Source: Bacteroidales bacterium (GTDB taxonomy: Bacteria; Bacteroidota; Bacteroidia; Bacteroidales; UBA932). From it: 64,000 nucleotides of DNA. The position numbers and the translations under genes are program-made. Shown here piece after piece: positions 23,449 to 31,925 of the stretch; the first letter of the stretch is position 1, and each line of letters begins with the position of its first letter. The notes beneath the pieces are model-generated. The model did not search any database, was not told the origin of the DNA, and was given only the letters and a program-made list of their open reading frames with translations. The DNA lies in NCBI GenBank assembly GCA_017617035.1, contig JAFZWV010000026.1, positions 1 to 64,000 on the forward strand, written 5' to 3'.

Positions 23449-23694
23449 TTATAGTTTTTTGATATTTACGATGTGACCTTTGCCGCCAGTAAGCTGTGCG
23501 ACGGCGGCGTCCAAAACGGGCCTGACGGCCGAGAGGTCGTCCTGCTGTTGTTTAGGGGCGACTGTCTCTTCCGGGGCTATTTTGTTGATAATCCTGATAA
23601 GGAGCCTGCTGCCGTAGATAACGATGAGGAGTATCACGAAGACCGTGACCATTCCCACAAGCATCAGCAGTAGACCGGTATTAATATTTTCCAT
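23449..23694 (-). CDS. oadG: OadG-like gamma subunit
   Basis: An 81-residue protein with one membrane segment (LLLMLVGMVTVFVILLIVIYGSRLLI) and an acidic/Pro tail ending HIVNIKKL. Order, size and topology match OadG, which anchors alpha to beta. It has no His cluster at the end, so zinc binding as in Klebsiella OadG is not visible. Gap to oadA 3 bases; the upstream CobW-type gene ends 26 bases away. Confidence 0.8.
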   Translation of the reverse strand: MENINTGLLLMLVGMVTVFVILLIVIYGSRLLIRIINKIAPEETVAPKQQQDDLSAVRPVLDAAVAQLTGGKGHIVNIKKL

Positions 23695-23720
23695 AAAAGG
23701 TTTGGTTTTATCGCGCTAAT

Positions 23721-24980
23721 TTACTGCAAAATTACTTCATCGACAAGACAGGCATCCAGAGCATCTGCAATTTCTTTCTTATTGAGATGCTGGCCGATGA
23801 AGACCAGTTTCTGCATTCTGTCTCCGTAATTGTCGTCCCAGTCACGCCTGAGAATCGGGTCCTGGATCATCATGGTCTCCAGCTGGTCGGCCGGCATAGT
23901 TGCGAACCACTGGCCTACGTTTTTAAGACCGATTTGCTTTCCGGCCTGTTCGAACAGGTAACACACATCCGGATTCTGGCTGAAATAGCAGAGTCCCTTG
24001 GCTCGGATCACGTCTTTGGGCCAGCGCCTGGCGATGAAATTGTCGAACTTGTTTATATCCAGAGGCTGACGCCTATAGTAGACATATGTTCCGATTCCGT
24101 ACTCCTCGACTTCCCCGCCTTCATGGTCATGGTGGTGATGATGATGGTGATGCTCGTGCTCGTCGTGATCGTCGTCTTCATCGTGATCATGATGATGGTG
24201 GTGGTGTTCGTGTTCATCGTGATCGTCGTCATCATCATCGTCATCGTCTTCGTAGGCGCCTTCGACTTTGCTGATCCAAGTAGCTGAAGTAGCTACCGCA
24301 TCGAACTGGAAGAGATTGGTATGGAGTATCTTCTCGAAAGGGACGTCGCCGTAGTCGCACTCGATAATCTCCGCCTTGGGCTGGAGCTCGCGAACTATGC
24401 GGCGTACTTTTGCCAGTTCTTCAGAGCTAATCTCGGAGGCCTTATTGAGGAGTACTATATTGCAGAACTCTATTTGCTGAATCACGAGGCTCTCTATATC
24501 CTCTTCGCCGATTCCAGCCGTGGTAAGGTCTGAGCCCGAATTGAACTCGTCGCGCATGCGCAGCGCGTCGACTATGGTGACGATGCAATCAAGCCTTGCG
24601 TAGCCGTCCTTGATGAACTCGGGGCCCATCTGAGGGATGGAGCAAATAGTCTGGGCGATAGGCTCGGGCTCGCAGATACCGCTTGCCTCGATGACTATGT
24701 AGTCGAAGCGCTTCATCGCGGCTATCTCGCGTATCTGCTCGATGAGATCCATCTTGAGGGTGCAGCAGATACATCCGTTCTGCAGCGCTACGAGGCTTTC
24801 GTCTTTCTTGCCGACTACCCCGCCCTGCTCAATAAGGCTCGCGTCTATATTCACCTCGCCGATATCGTTTACGATCACGGCGAACTTGATTCCTTTTTTA
24901 TTAGTCAGGATTCTGTTGAGAAGCGTCGTCTTTCCGCTTCCCAGATATCCCGTCAAAAGCAAAACCGGTATTTCTTTCAT
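23721..24980 (-). CDS. CobW/COG0523 GTPase with a His-Asp-rich metal arm
   Basis: A 419-residue G3E GTPase. The P-loop is GYLGSGKT (11-18), the metal motif is CICC (Cys70-Cys73), and the switch regions DIGEVNID and EASGICEP follow. Between the GTPase and the C-terminal CobW domain is an arm of about 45 residues (244-287) made almost only of Asp, His and Glu, with two runs of six and eight His. This family loads metals (Zn, Co, Ni) into proteins; the arm marks strong metal storage. The C-terminal domain contains DVIRAKGLCYF. It starts 1 base after the DUF4015 gene and leads into oadG. No Zur-type site is seen nearby. Confidence 0.9.
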   Translation of the reverse strand: MKEIPVLLLTGYLGSGKTTLLNRILTNKKGIKFAVIVNDIGEVNIDASLIEQGGVVGKKDESLVALQNGCICCTLKMDLIEQIREIAAMKRFDYIVIEASGICEPEPIAQTICSIPQMGPEFIKDGYARLDCIVTIVDALRMRDEFNSGSDLTTAGIGEEDIESLVIQQIEFCNIVLLNKASEISSEELAKVRRIVRELQPKAEIIECDYGDVPFEKILHTNLFQFDAVATSATWISKVEGAYEDDDDDDDDDHDEHEHHHHHHDHDEDDDHDEHEHHHHHHHHDHEGGEVEEYGIGTYVYYRRQPLDINKFDNFIARRWPKDVIRAKGLCYFSQNPDVCYLFEQAGKQIGLKNVGQWFATMPADQLETMMIQDPILRRDWDDNYGDRMQKLVFIGQHLNKKEIADALDACLVDEVILQ

Positions 24981-24981
24981 A

Positions 24982-26778
24982 CTATTCGTTTGCGTAATCT
25001 ATCGAGTACGCTTCTTTCTGATTTCTATATCTTTCGATGTTGGAAGACGACAGCCATGGGATATAGCCGTCTTTGAGGCCGACAGAGCAGAGGCCGCGGA
25101 TTTCCTTGGCTATGTTTTCGGCGTTGTAGTCGATTCCGTCTTTGTCGACATACTTCATGACATGATAGGCCTGGACCCAGGTGCGGACTTTAGCCGGTGT
25201 CGGGGTCTCGGACTGACGTGCGTTGACGCGGCGGCCCCAGGCGCTGAGTATCTCGAAGGGGTGGTTCCATGGCTTTGAGATGCCGTAGAATCCATCGGAG
25301 AAGTGATCGGGATAAGGCATGCCGCACATGACATCGGCAACGTTCGAGAGGGCAGGCCAGTACTGGCCATAGGCGGTCGTGTAACCGGGATTCGCGCACT
25401 CTCCAAAGACGTCGATAGAGACGTATGCGCCAACTGCATGGATCTCGTCGCAAGCGTAGGTCACGAAGCGCTGAATGGCCTGGACCTTAGATTCACCGTA
25501 TTTGTTGTGGTAGTCGATATGGTCCTCGATCTTGGTCATGCGGTCCGGGAAGCGGACGTAGTCGAAGTTGACTTCGTCGAAGCCGAAGCGGCGCACTGAC
25601 TCCTTGGCAAGTTCCACGTTGAATTCCCATACCGAACGGTCGAAGGCGCTTGGCCAGTGGGACTTGTTGTGGTAAAGCGGCTCGCCGGTCGAAAGGTCGG
25701 TGATGGCGCAGTCGGGGTTGTCCTTGACGAAGTAGGAGTCCTTGAAGACGGTGATACGTCCCACGACGTAGAAGCCTTCTTCATGGAGCCGGCGAACGGC
25801 GCGCGCGTACATGTCGACGCCCTTCTTGCTGGCCCTGGCGTAGTTGGTCGGCGAATAAAGCTTCATCGCATCGGCTTTGTAACCGGGGCACTCGTTGTCC
25901 TTGATGTCGAGGACGAAAGTGTTGATCTTGGTCTCCTTAGCGAGGGCGATGTAGGACTCGATATTGCCGATTACGCCGGGTGCAAAGTTCAAGTAAAGCG
26001 AGTAGCAAGCATTGGGCATGGCGACATGGTTATGGCCATCGCGGGGGCCGCCTGCGAATACCGGCTTTTCGTGGGGGTAGAAGTCCAGGCCGCTGGCACG
26101 TCCGCCGCCGAATGTGTTGCGCACCGCATTGTGGATAGAGTCGTACTTTTCAGGCATGTAGTTGAGTTGCGCCTCGGCAGCTTCGTACACCGTGTACTTG
26201 GAGTATATCCAGCCCTCTGCTGACGGGAGGTTTTTAGCCTGCTTTGCGGTGAGAGTACTGTCTGGCTTTGCGCCTATAGCCTTGCCGGTATTCTTGTAGC
26301 GAATCTTGTAACGGTTTACCTTGCCGGTAAGCGGGTCCAGCCTGTCATAGCCGACTATTTCGAGCGCTGCGCCCTTGGAGGCTAGCGTTCCTATCTTGGA
26401 GATCGCAGTATCGCTGAGGACAGAACTGGCGCTGCGGGTGTAAACGCGTTTTTCCAGAACGACCTGAGTGCTGTCTTCAGCAAGATTTTCTTTAAGGGCG
26501 TAAGCGAAGGTCTTGCGCGCCCTTTTGACGAGAACGTAGGTCTGCTTATCTATTTTCTTTGTCTGAGTCGGGATAACCTGAAGCCTGAAGCCCCTGAAAA
26601 GTGTGTCTGAAGGCGTTACAGTCAGAGCGTCATCTTCTCCCTCAATGCTGTATAGGCAGGCTGTGGGCCTATCGGAGGCCAGCCATCTATACTCCGTAAC
26701 ATCCTTATTATCCCCCTTGCAACCCGCCAGAGCCAGCGCGGCTCCAGCGAGCGTAAGAAAGCGTATGATTGTTGACAT
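24982..26778 (-). CDS. lipoprotein with DUF4015 putative glycoside hydrolase barrel
   Basis: A 598-residue protein. The start is the ATG at 26778 (MSTIIRFLTLAGAALALAGC), because the -7 box at 26803-26810 lies upstream and the longer frame would include it. The lipobox is at Cys20. The C-terminal half (about 270-590) matches DUF4015: INTFVLDIKDNECPGYK, VGRITVFKDSYF, FDEVNFDYVRFPDRM and AVGAYVSIDVFGECAN, a TIM-barrel glycoside-hydrolase-like fold with conserved acids. Sugar substrate unknown. It is the first gene of a run that continues with the CobW-type GTPase and the oad genes. Confidence 0.85.
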   Translation of the reverse strand: MSTIIRFLTLAGAALALAGCKGDNKDVTEYRWLASDRPTACLYSIEGEDDALTVTPSDTLFRGFRLQVIPTQTKKIDKQTYVLVKRARKTFAYALKENLAEDSTQVVLEKRVYTRSASSVLSDTAISKIGTLASKGAALEIVGYDRLDPLTGKVNRYKIRYKNTGKAIGAKPDSTLTAKQAKNLPSAEGWIYSKYTVYEAAEAQLNYMPEKYDSIHNAVRNTFGGGRASGLDFYPHEKPVFAGGPRDGHNHVAMPNACYSLYLNFAPGVIGNIESYIALAKETKINTFVLDIKDNECPGYKADAMKLYSPTNYARASKKGVDMYARAVRRLHEEGFYVVGRITVFKDSYFVKDNPDCAITDLSTGEPLYHNKSHWPSAFDRSVWEFNVELAKESVRRFGFDEVNFDYVRFPDRMTKIEDHIDYHNKYGESKVQAIQRFVTYACDEIHAVGAYVSIDVFGECANPGYTTAYGQYWPALSNVADVMCGMPYPDHFSDGFYGISKPWNHPFEILSAWGRRVNARQSETPTPAKVRTWVQAYHVMKYVDKDGIDYNAENIAKEIRGLCSVGLKDGYIPWLSSSNIERYRNQKEAYSIDYANE

Positions 26779-26802
26779 TATCATCGAATTAATGAAAGCC
26801 AA

Positions 26803-26810
26803 CAAATATA
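26803..26810 (-). promoter_or_regulatory. promoter -7 box of the DUF4015-CobW-oad run
   Basis: Minus strand TATATTTG, an exact -7 box, 25 bases before the start at 26778; no good -33 element is seen. It overlaps the end region of the PBECR-like gene's 3' spacer (stop at 26826). Confidence 0.55.
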
Positions 26811-26825
26811 CTGAAAAGATTGCTT

Positions 26826-27341
26826 TTAATCGTTGATAATCTCAATCTTATTGCTACTTTTGTACAAGGAAATGGCGGCACCCAAATCTTCACGACTAAA
26901 CGTAGGGCTGATTTGCGTAGATCCGGATTGAGTACTAACCTCGCTGGTTTCACCCGCTTTTTCTTTTTTCTTCCACCCGTTAAATAACCAAGTCTCCCTT
27001 TCGCCATTACGCGTCAGGGCCAGCACCGCCTCGTACTCGCCGTCTGTAAGAACTACAGTTTTGTTTCCTTCGACATATCTGTCTATTGCTCCTTGGGAAA
27101 TAACAGTCAGCGCTCGCAAAACTGAATCAACCCCATGCTTGGCCCCAATATGGGATATACCGTAACCTTTTTTGTAGTTCTTTTTAGGATCTCCGGTATA
27201 TCCCCAATAAAAAGTAATGGCTGTACAAGCGCCAAACTGATTCAAATCCTTGCGAAACATAGCATTCTCAATAATATCCTCTCCCTCAGCGATACGTTCA
27301 AGAGCATCTAAACCAGCAAAGATATTGCTGTCTATCATCAT
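26826..27341 (-). CDS. PBECR-like (phage Barnase-EndoU-ColicinE5/RelE type) RNase domain protein
   Basis: A 171-residue protein. Residues 55-125 read KKGYGISHIGAKHG..., then a mixed middle and RNGERETWLFNGWKKKE. That is the arrangement of PBECR-type nuclease domains, with two His (64, 69) as likely catalytic residues and a W-L-x-x-x-W end strand. In other genomes the domain usually closes large phage or MuF-type polymorphic toxins; here a short helical N-terminus is all that precedes it. The tail EVSTQSGSTQISPTFSREDLG is also seen after such domains. It follows the SANT-like protein gene by 12 bases. Function as a toxin is inferred. Confidence 0.5.
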   Translation of the reverse strand: MMIDSNIFAGLDALERIAEGEDIIENAMFRKDLNQFGACTAITFYWGYTGDPKKNYKKGYGISHIGAKHGVDSVLRALTVISQGAIDRYVEGNKTVVLTDGEYEAVLALTRNGERETWLFNGWKKKEKAGETSEVSTQSGSTQISPTFSREDLGAAISLYKSSNKIEIIND

Positions 27342-27353
27342 GGCAACGCTATC

Positions 27354-27884
27354 TCAATAACGTCTGACTGCTGGATCAGATAGTGTGAAACCGAGACGTT
27401 CTAGGCGGATTTTGATGGCGTTGGCGGGGCGGCCGAACATTTCAGAGAGATCTTTCCAGTCCAGGCCGGCTTCGCCTTTACGGTTATAAATAGCGCGGAG
27501 ATCCTCGTCGTCCTGTTCTGTCCACTTCTGGAAGGTGTTGGGATATCTGGTTCTAATACCAGAGCGATTTAGTTCGCGGAAGTTGACGAAACGCAAAATC
27601 AGATCATCAATCTGACCATCAGCACCCTTGTCGATCCATTCGTAGAGGTCTTCTTTGCGATATACTTCCAAGAAAAGGGAGAATTGATCAGGAGTGAATC
27701 CGCATACTGTCTTTTCAATAACGGGCAGTTCTCCCGTTTCATTGAGGCGAGATTCCAGACTCTCACAGATTTCGTCCAGACAGTCTGCGAGTTCGGATTT
27801 AATAAGATTGATTGATGCTTGGCGGCCACTCAGGATAATGGCGCGGACCTCTTTAGAGAGATCATTCTTTTCGATGTTGTCCAT
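27354..27884 (-). CDS. hypothetical protein with SANT/Myb-like DNA-binding C-terminus, possible antitoxin
   Basis: A 176-residue soluble protein. The N-terminal 115 residues are alpha-helical and not recognised (CLDEICESLESRLNETGELP, FLEVYRKEDLYEWIDKG). The C-terminal 45 residues WTEQDDEDLRAIYNRKGEAG, then WKDLSEMFGRPANAIKIRLERLG, look like a Myb/SANT three-helix DNA-binding motif. It is upstream of, and 12 bases from, the PBECR-like gene, the position of an antitoxin or immunity gene. An inverted repeat overlaps its promoter (27895-27932), consistent with self-regulation. No database family is claimed. Confidence 0.55.
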   Translation of the reverse strand: MDNIEKNDLSKEVRAIILSGRQASINLIKSELADCLDEICESLESRLNETGELPVIEKTVCGFTPDQFSLFLEVYRKEDLYEWIDKGADGQIDDLILRFVNFRELNRSGIRTRYPNTFQKWTEQDDEDLRAIYNRKGEAGLDWKDLSEMFGRPANAIKIRLERLGFTLSDPAVRRY

Positions 27885-27894
27885 AGTAACGTTG

Positions 27895-27932
27895 TTTTAG
27901 GTGAAACAAATTGTTGTTCGTCAAACCTAAAA
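27895..27932 (-). promoter_or_regulatory. promoter and inverted repeat of the putative toxin unit
   Basis: TTTTAGGT (27895-27902) and ACCTAAAA (27925-27932) form an 8-bp inverted repeat with a 22-base spacer. Minus strand TAGGTTTG (27929-27922), a -7 box, lies inside the right arm. Transcription would start near 27918 and the ATG is at 27884. No clear -33 element is seen. Confidence 0.5.
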
Positions 27933-27981
27933 CATTTTATCGGAAAACCACCGAAAAAAACGTCGCTTTCGTAGAAAAAAA

Positions 27982-29250
27982 TTATTTAAACTCGTAGTAG
28001 CCGGACCAGTAGATGGTGTTGTCCTTCTTTAGGACGAGGGCGCTGGAGGTACCCTGCATGTCGCCGATTAGCATGTAGTAGCCCTTGCCGTTACCCGCGC
28101 CGTAGTACTGGGTCAAAGCGGAATATGCAGGAGTGGCCTTAGAGAAGGTTCCGAGACCTTCGTCGAACATGTGGGCTATAACGCAGTGACCGCCCGTAGA
28201 ATATCCTGTCATATCGCGGACCTTGCCGGGACAGTTGAAATTACCAGTGGTTGTCTTCACATCACCATCATCGGTAGTGAAGGTAAAGCGGCTGCAGAAG
28301 CCGTTCGCGATTTGCATACCATAGTAAATGGTTATGCGGACATCCTCGATAGCGGTAATATCGACGCGAACATACAGGCGGCTCTCTTTGAAAGTATAGG
28401 TAACATCCTCGCAGATAGTAAACCTCTTGGATTCGCCGAGTTTGGTATTCAAGGCCTCTACCTTGTTGTGGACCACGACCTTGGCTTCAGAACCAGTAGC
28501 TGTTCCACTCGGCAATTCCGAACCGTCGAGAAATACCTCGATAGATTCAGTAACAGCGGTAGGATCACCCGTACCGTCGCCGTTGGAGGCGTGCCAGCCG
28601 CCGACAAAGCCGCTCAATTTCTCCGTCTGAGTAGTCGTCGCGACTGTCTTCATATTGTAAGGGCCAATCCAGTCGGTATAGCTCTGGAAGGATTCTGAGC
28701 CAATAGAATACCTGTCTATCTGGACAGTCTTATTAGCGCTGACCTTTCCCAGAGTAACAATTACATCCTCGCCATTAACAGATTTGCTTCTGAATTCAAC
28801 TGCGAAGCCAGCTGCGTCGGCAGTAATAGTAACGGGCTCGGCGGCAGGCTGAGGAGGCTCAGGTCCCGGTTCCGGCGCCGGCATCGCCAGCGAATCCGAA
28901 TAGACAATCGCGCTGCCGGCCGAGGCGCCCTTGGCCTTCACTCCGAAGTAGTAAGTCTCCCCTGCCTTCAAGCCCTCAAAAACGTACGAGCGCTCCGAGG
29001 CCGGCAGCGGCGAGGCCTGATTCAACGGCAAAGAACTAACCCCTTCCGAGGCCTTACGCAAAAACACCCACCAACCTTCCACTCCTACACCGTCGTGCTG
29101 CCAGCTAAGCGAAGCCGAAGTCTCGGAAACCACTGTAGCCTGCAATCCATACGGATCGGCCAGAGCCTTAACAACGCCAGACGGTTCTTTACTGCCGCAA
29201 GACAACACCGCCATTGCCGCAATCAACAGAGGGAAGAAATACTTTTTCAT
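27982..29250 (-). CDS. FN3-containing lipoprotein, unknown C-terminal domain
   Basis: A 422-residue protein with lipobox Cys18 (AVLSC). Residues 30-120 form an FN3 domain (PYGLQATVVSETSASLSW, ERSYVFEGLKAGETYYFGVKA). A Pro-rich linker (PEPGPEPPQPAAEP) leads to a 290-residue beta domain with a conserved-looking end (TIYWSGYYEF) that I do not recognise. Repeated phrases such as DWIGPYNMKTV and GGWHASNGDGTGDPTA hint at a carbohydrate-active or carbohydrate-binding fold. It is monocistronic and lies outside both polysaccharide loci. Confidence 0.65.
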   Translation of the reverse strand: MKKYFFPLLIAAMAVLSCGSKEPSGVVKALADPYGLQATVVSETSASLSWQHDGVGVEGWWVFLRKASEGVSSLPLNQASPLPASERSYVFEGLKAGETYYFGVKAKGASAGSAIVYSDSLAMPAPEPGPEPPQPAAEPVTITADAAGFAVEFRSKSVNGEDVIVTLGKVSANKTVQIDRYSIGSESFQSYTDWIGPYNMKTVATTTQTEKLSGFVGGWHASNGDGTGDPTAVTESIEVFLDGSELPSGTATGSEAKVVVHNKVEALNTKLGESKRFTICEDVTYTFKESRLYVRVDITAIEDVRITIYYGMQIANGFCSRFTFTTDDGDVKTTTGNFNCPGKVRDMTGYSTGGHCVIAHMFDEGLGTFSKATPAYSALTQYYGAGNGKGYYMLIGDMQGTSSALVLKKDNTIYWSGYYEFK

Positions 29251-29407
29251 CGGAAGCGCGTGGTTATTTCTCGTAAATATACGAAAAATTTAACCAGCCG
29301 CCTACCGTAAGGCGCGATTTGGTCGAATCCGACGGCGTTTGCGCACCGGCGCAGACTGCGAATAAAGTAAGTGCAATTACTATGTGTATTTTATAACCAC
29401 AAATAGG

Positions 29408-29415
29408 TATATTTG
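29408..29415 (+). promoter_or_regulatory. -7 box of the hemerythrin-LuxR gene, nearly leaderless
   Basis: TATATTTG at 29408-29415 lies 8 bases before the ATG at 29424, so the message would begin within a few bases of the start codon. No good -33 element is seen. The 173-base gap 29251-29423 holds nothing else obvious. Confidence 0.5.
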
Positions 29416-29423
29416 CAGGCGAA

Positions 29424-30251
29424 ATGACAAACAGGAAGTTACAAAGCGTAAATGGAATCAGCCCGGGATTGTTCGCAACCCTGTGTGAAATCTACACCTC
29501 AGACAACCCTCAGGTAGATCTCCAGAAACTGGATACTTTCGACATTCCTGTTCTTTTGAGAATCCTTCGCAACACACACAGACACTACCTCGAAGCGTCA
29601 ATTGTCGCCATCCACGACAACGTCCACCGTATGACCCAGCTCTCCACCCCCGAGAACAGCGCGGTCATCAACCGTTTCTTCGACGAATATGAGGCCGATA
29701 TCCGGTCCCATATCCATTTCGAGGAAAAGGTAGTGTTCAAATATGTCGAAGGTCTGCTCAAGGGCGAACGCGACTCCCGCTTCTCTGTTAGCATGCTCGC
29801 CGAGATGCACAACGACGCCGAGGAAAAGCTCACCGACTTCAAGAATATAGTCATGAACCACCTCCCCGACAGCGACACAAGCGACGCCCGCTACGAGGTT
29901 CTCGTCGGAATTCTGAATGTCGAAGACGCCATCAGGCGCCACACCGTAGTGGAGGAAAAAGTTCTTCTGCCTCTCGCAGAGTTACTGGAGAAAGGTCAGA
30001 ACAGGTTCGAGCCTAAACACGAAGAGGAAGAAAGCGGAAGCATCCTTTCCGACCGTGAAAAGGAAATAGTCGCTGAGGTCGCTCGCGGCCTGACAAACAA
30101 AGAGATTGCAGATAAACTCTTTATTTCTGTATTTACCGTCACAACTCACCGTAAGAATATCACCCAGAAACTGGGAATCAAGAGTATTGCGGGTCTGACC
30201 GTCTACGCCCTGATGAACGGGCTGATACGGCAGGATGAAATAGAATTATAA
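29424..30251 (+). CDS. hemerythrin-domain LuxR-type transcriptional regulator
   Basis: A 275-residue regulator. Residues about 45-190 carry hemerythrin-like His/Glu positions (His54, His64, His68, His96, His98, Glu101, His129, His173, Glu177) expected for a di-iron centre that senses oxygen or nitric oxide. The C-terminal 65 residues are a LuxR/GerE helix-turn-helix: LSDREKEIVAEVARGLTNKE, IADKLFISVFTVTTHRKNIT. This pairing is known in Bacteroidales. Targets are not visible. It converges on the first lipoprotein of the first SusC/D locus across a shared terminator. Confidence 0.9.
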   Translation: MTNRKLQSVNGISPGLFATLCEIYTSDNPQVDLQKLDTFDIPVLLRILRNTHRHYLEASIVAIHDNVHRMTQLSTPENSAVINRFFDEYEADIRSHIHFEEKVVFKYVEGLLKGERDSRFSVSMLAEMHNDAEEKLTDFKNIVMNHLPDSDTSDARYEVLVGILNVEDAIRRHTVVEEKVLLPLAELLEKGQNRFEPKHEEEESGSILSDREKEIVAEVARGLTNKEIADKLFISVFTVTTHRKNITQKLGIKSIAGLTVYALMNGLIRQDEIEL

Positions 30252-30283
30252 AATAAGGGCCAGTCTTTCGACCGGCCCTTATT
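30252..30283. terminator. bidirectional terminator
   Basis: AATAAGGGCC (30252-30261) pairs with GGCCCTTATT (30274-30283) around a 12-base loop, between the convergent regulator gene and the 527-residue lipoprotein gene. Confidence 0.85.
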
Positions 30284-30298
30284 AATTATTAGAATCTA

Positions 30299-31882
30299 TT
30301 ATTTCTTCTCACGGGTGAGTTCAAGCCTGCGCAGAGTCGAAGACTTGTCACTGCCGGGAGTTGCGAACATAACTGCGATGTGACCGGTAGAAGTGGCAGC
30401 ATCGTAGATATAAGCTACGGAGCAAAGTCCGCCGCCACTCATAGCGCCAGTGTTAAGGCTGGTGGTAGGATAGAGAGCAACGGTGTTGCCTGCGGTAGAG
30501 GCAGTGACGTCGACCACTGTGAGGTGGGTCTCGTTCCAGTTGCTTCCTGCAACAGCAGCATAGACATTTCCACTATACTTGAAGGCCTTGACGGCACCGG
30601 TCATACAGTGGTTGCCCCAGCCATAGAGTCCGCCGTAGCGGTGAGGCTTAGTCTTTCCGTTAACAGTCTCGGCGGTACCTTCGAGGATGAGGTCGGTTCC
30701 CTGATAGCCCTGGCGTGCTGCCACTATCATACCGGCGTTGCCGTCCTTACCCCACTTGTCAGTGCTGTACTCAGGATCTGCCTGGGCGAGGCCGGTAAGA
30801 GCCTGACCATAAACGAAGAGTGCGTCTGCCTTGTCGACTCCCAGAGGGCAGCAGGTGCTACCTGCGGAAGCTCCAAGTCTCCATGCACCAGGAGTGTAGT
30901 TCTGAGTTCCGGTGATAGGAACCTCAGCGATTCCGGTCTCGAACCAAGCCCACTTGGCACCGCTGACAACGCCCTTCTCGAAGTGGAAGAGGTGGTGGTT
31001 TCCATTACCGCCGTCGTTGCTGCCCTGCTTTGCTACGATAAGCATGTTGTTGTTGTAGTCGCCGCTGACATTCATGTACATGAGGCGGCTGCCGTTCTCA
31101 TAGAACTTAACAGGAGCCTGATCCCAGCCATTCGGCCATGCATAGAAGCGGGTGCCGCTTGTGTAGTTCCATGTAACTGCGCCGTCTCCGTCGACAGGTG
31201 CTACAGTCCACTCAGGATCGCCGTAAGCGACAGCTGCGATAAGGACACCGTTGTCGTCGTTGCCAAGGCCCATGATAGCTGCGGTAGGAAGGATGTCTCC
31301 CCAGTTCAGTTCGCCGACGAACTTGAAATCAAGATCGTAGACGCGCCTGTCGCAGGTAACGATGTTGGAAGTACCGGAGAAAGCGAGCTCGTTGCCGCCA
31401 TAGAAAGCGATGTCGTTGTTGGCGCCTGCTGCAGTAAGGAGCATTCCGTCGACTCCTGCGACAGGAGAAATCTTAACGTCATACTCGAGCGGGGTCGCCT
31501 TGACGGTGTACTCGTTCTTTGTCTCACCATCCTCAGCGGTAACAGTAAGTTTTACGTCCGCGCTCCAATCCTTGATAGTTGCAGGATCGGGATCGATGGT
31601 AGCCTTCTCGGAAATCGTGTAGGCTGCGGTACCGTCGGTAATAGCGTCAGCCTCTTCAGGGTTGTACTGAAGCTCAACTACCTTGTCGGCATCGAAAATC
31701 TCACCTGCTACAGTGATAGTACCGTTTGTCAGGCTGAAAGTAAGGAGCTTTGCTGCCTTGCTCTTCTCTGCGGGTGTGGGTTCCGGCTCCGGTTTGTCGC
31801 CAGGTTTCTCTTCAGGACCACACGAAATGGCGAATGTTCCGATTACCAGAGCACTTGCCAGAAACAAAAAGAATTTTTTCAT
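30299..31882 (-). CDS. DUF5018-type surface lipoprotein of SusC/D locus 1
   Basis: A 527-residue lipoprotein (Cys21 in FAISC), followed by an acidic-Pro linker (EEKPGDKPEPEPTPAEK). Residues about 45-130 form a DUF5018-like Ig domain (LLTFSLTNGTITVAGEIFDADK, DWSADVKLTVTAEDGETKNEYTVKA). The remaining 390 residues look like a beta-propeller-type domain with repeated Gly/Trp blades (YAWPNGWDQAPVKF, GGLYGWGNHCMTGAV). It probably binds a glycan or other ligand at the surface for the adjoining SusC/D. Last gene of the locus; it starts 43 bases after the 150-residue lipoprotein gene and ends at a terminator. Confidence 0.75.
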   Translation of the reverse strand: MKKFFLFLASALVIGTFAISCGPEEKPGDKPEPEPTPAEKSKAAKLLTFSLTNGTITVAGEIFDADKVVELQYNPEEADAITDGTAAYTISEKATIDPDPATIKDWSADVKLTVTAEDGETKNEYTVKATPLEYDVKISPVAGVDGMLLTAAGANNDIAFYGGNELAFSGTSNIVTCDRRVYDLDFKFVGELNWGDILPTAAIMGLGNDDNGVLIAAVAYGDPEWTVAPVDGDGAVTWNYTSGTRFYAWPNGWDQAPVKFYENGSRLMYMNVSGDYNNNMLIVAKQGSNDGGNGNHHLFHFEKGVVSGAKWAWFETGIAEVPITGTQNYTPGAWRLGASAGSTCCPLGVDKADALFVYGQALTGLAQADPEYSTDKWGKDGNAGMIVAARQGYQGTDLILEGTAETVNGKTKPHRYGGLYGWGNHCMTGAVKAFKYSGNVYAAVAGSNWNETHLTVVDVTASTAGNTVALYPTTSLNTGAMSGGGLCSVAYIYDAATSTGHIAVMFATPGSDKSSTLRRLELTREKK

Positions 31883-31925
31883 AATAAAAATAAGTGATTA
31901 AAGGTGTTATTGGTTGTTAGTGTAA

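Noticed and set aside
30380..31897. Open frame of 505 codons opposite the DUF5018 lipoprotein
   Set aside because: Antisense shadow rich in Val/Ser/Cys without domain motifs; the minus strand frame has a signal peptide and terminator.
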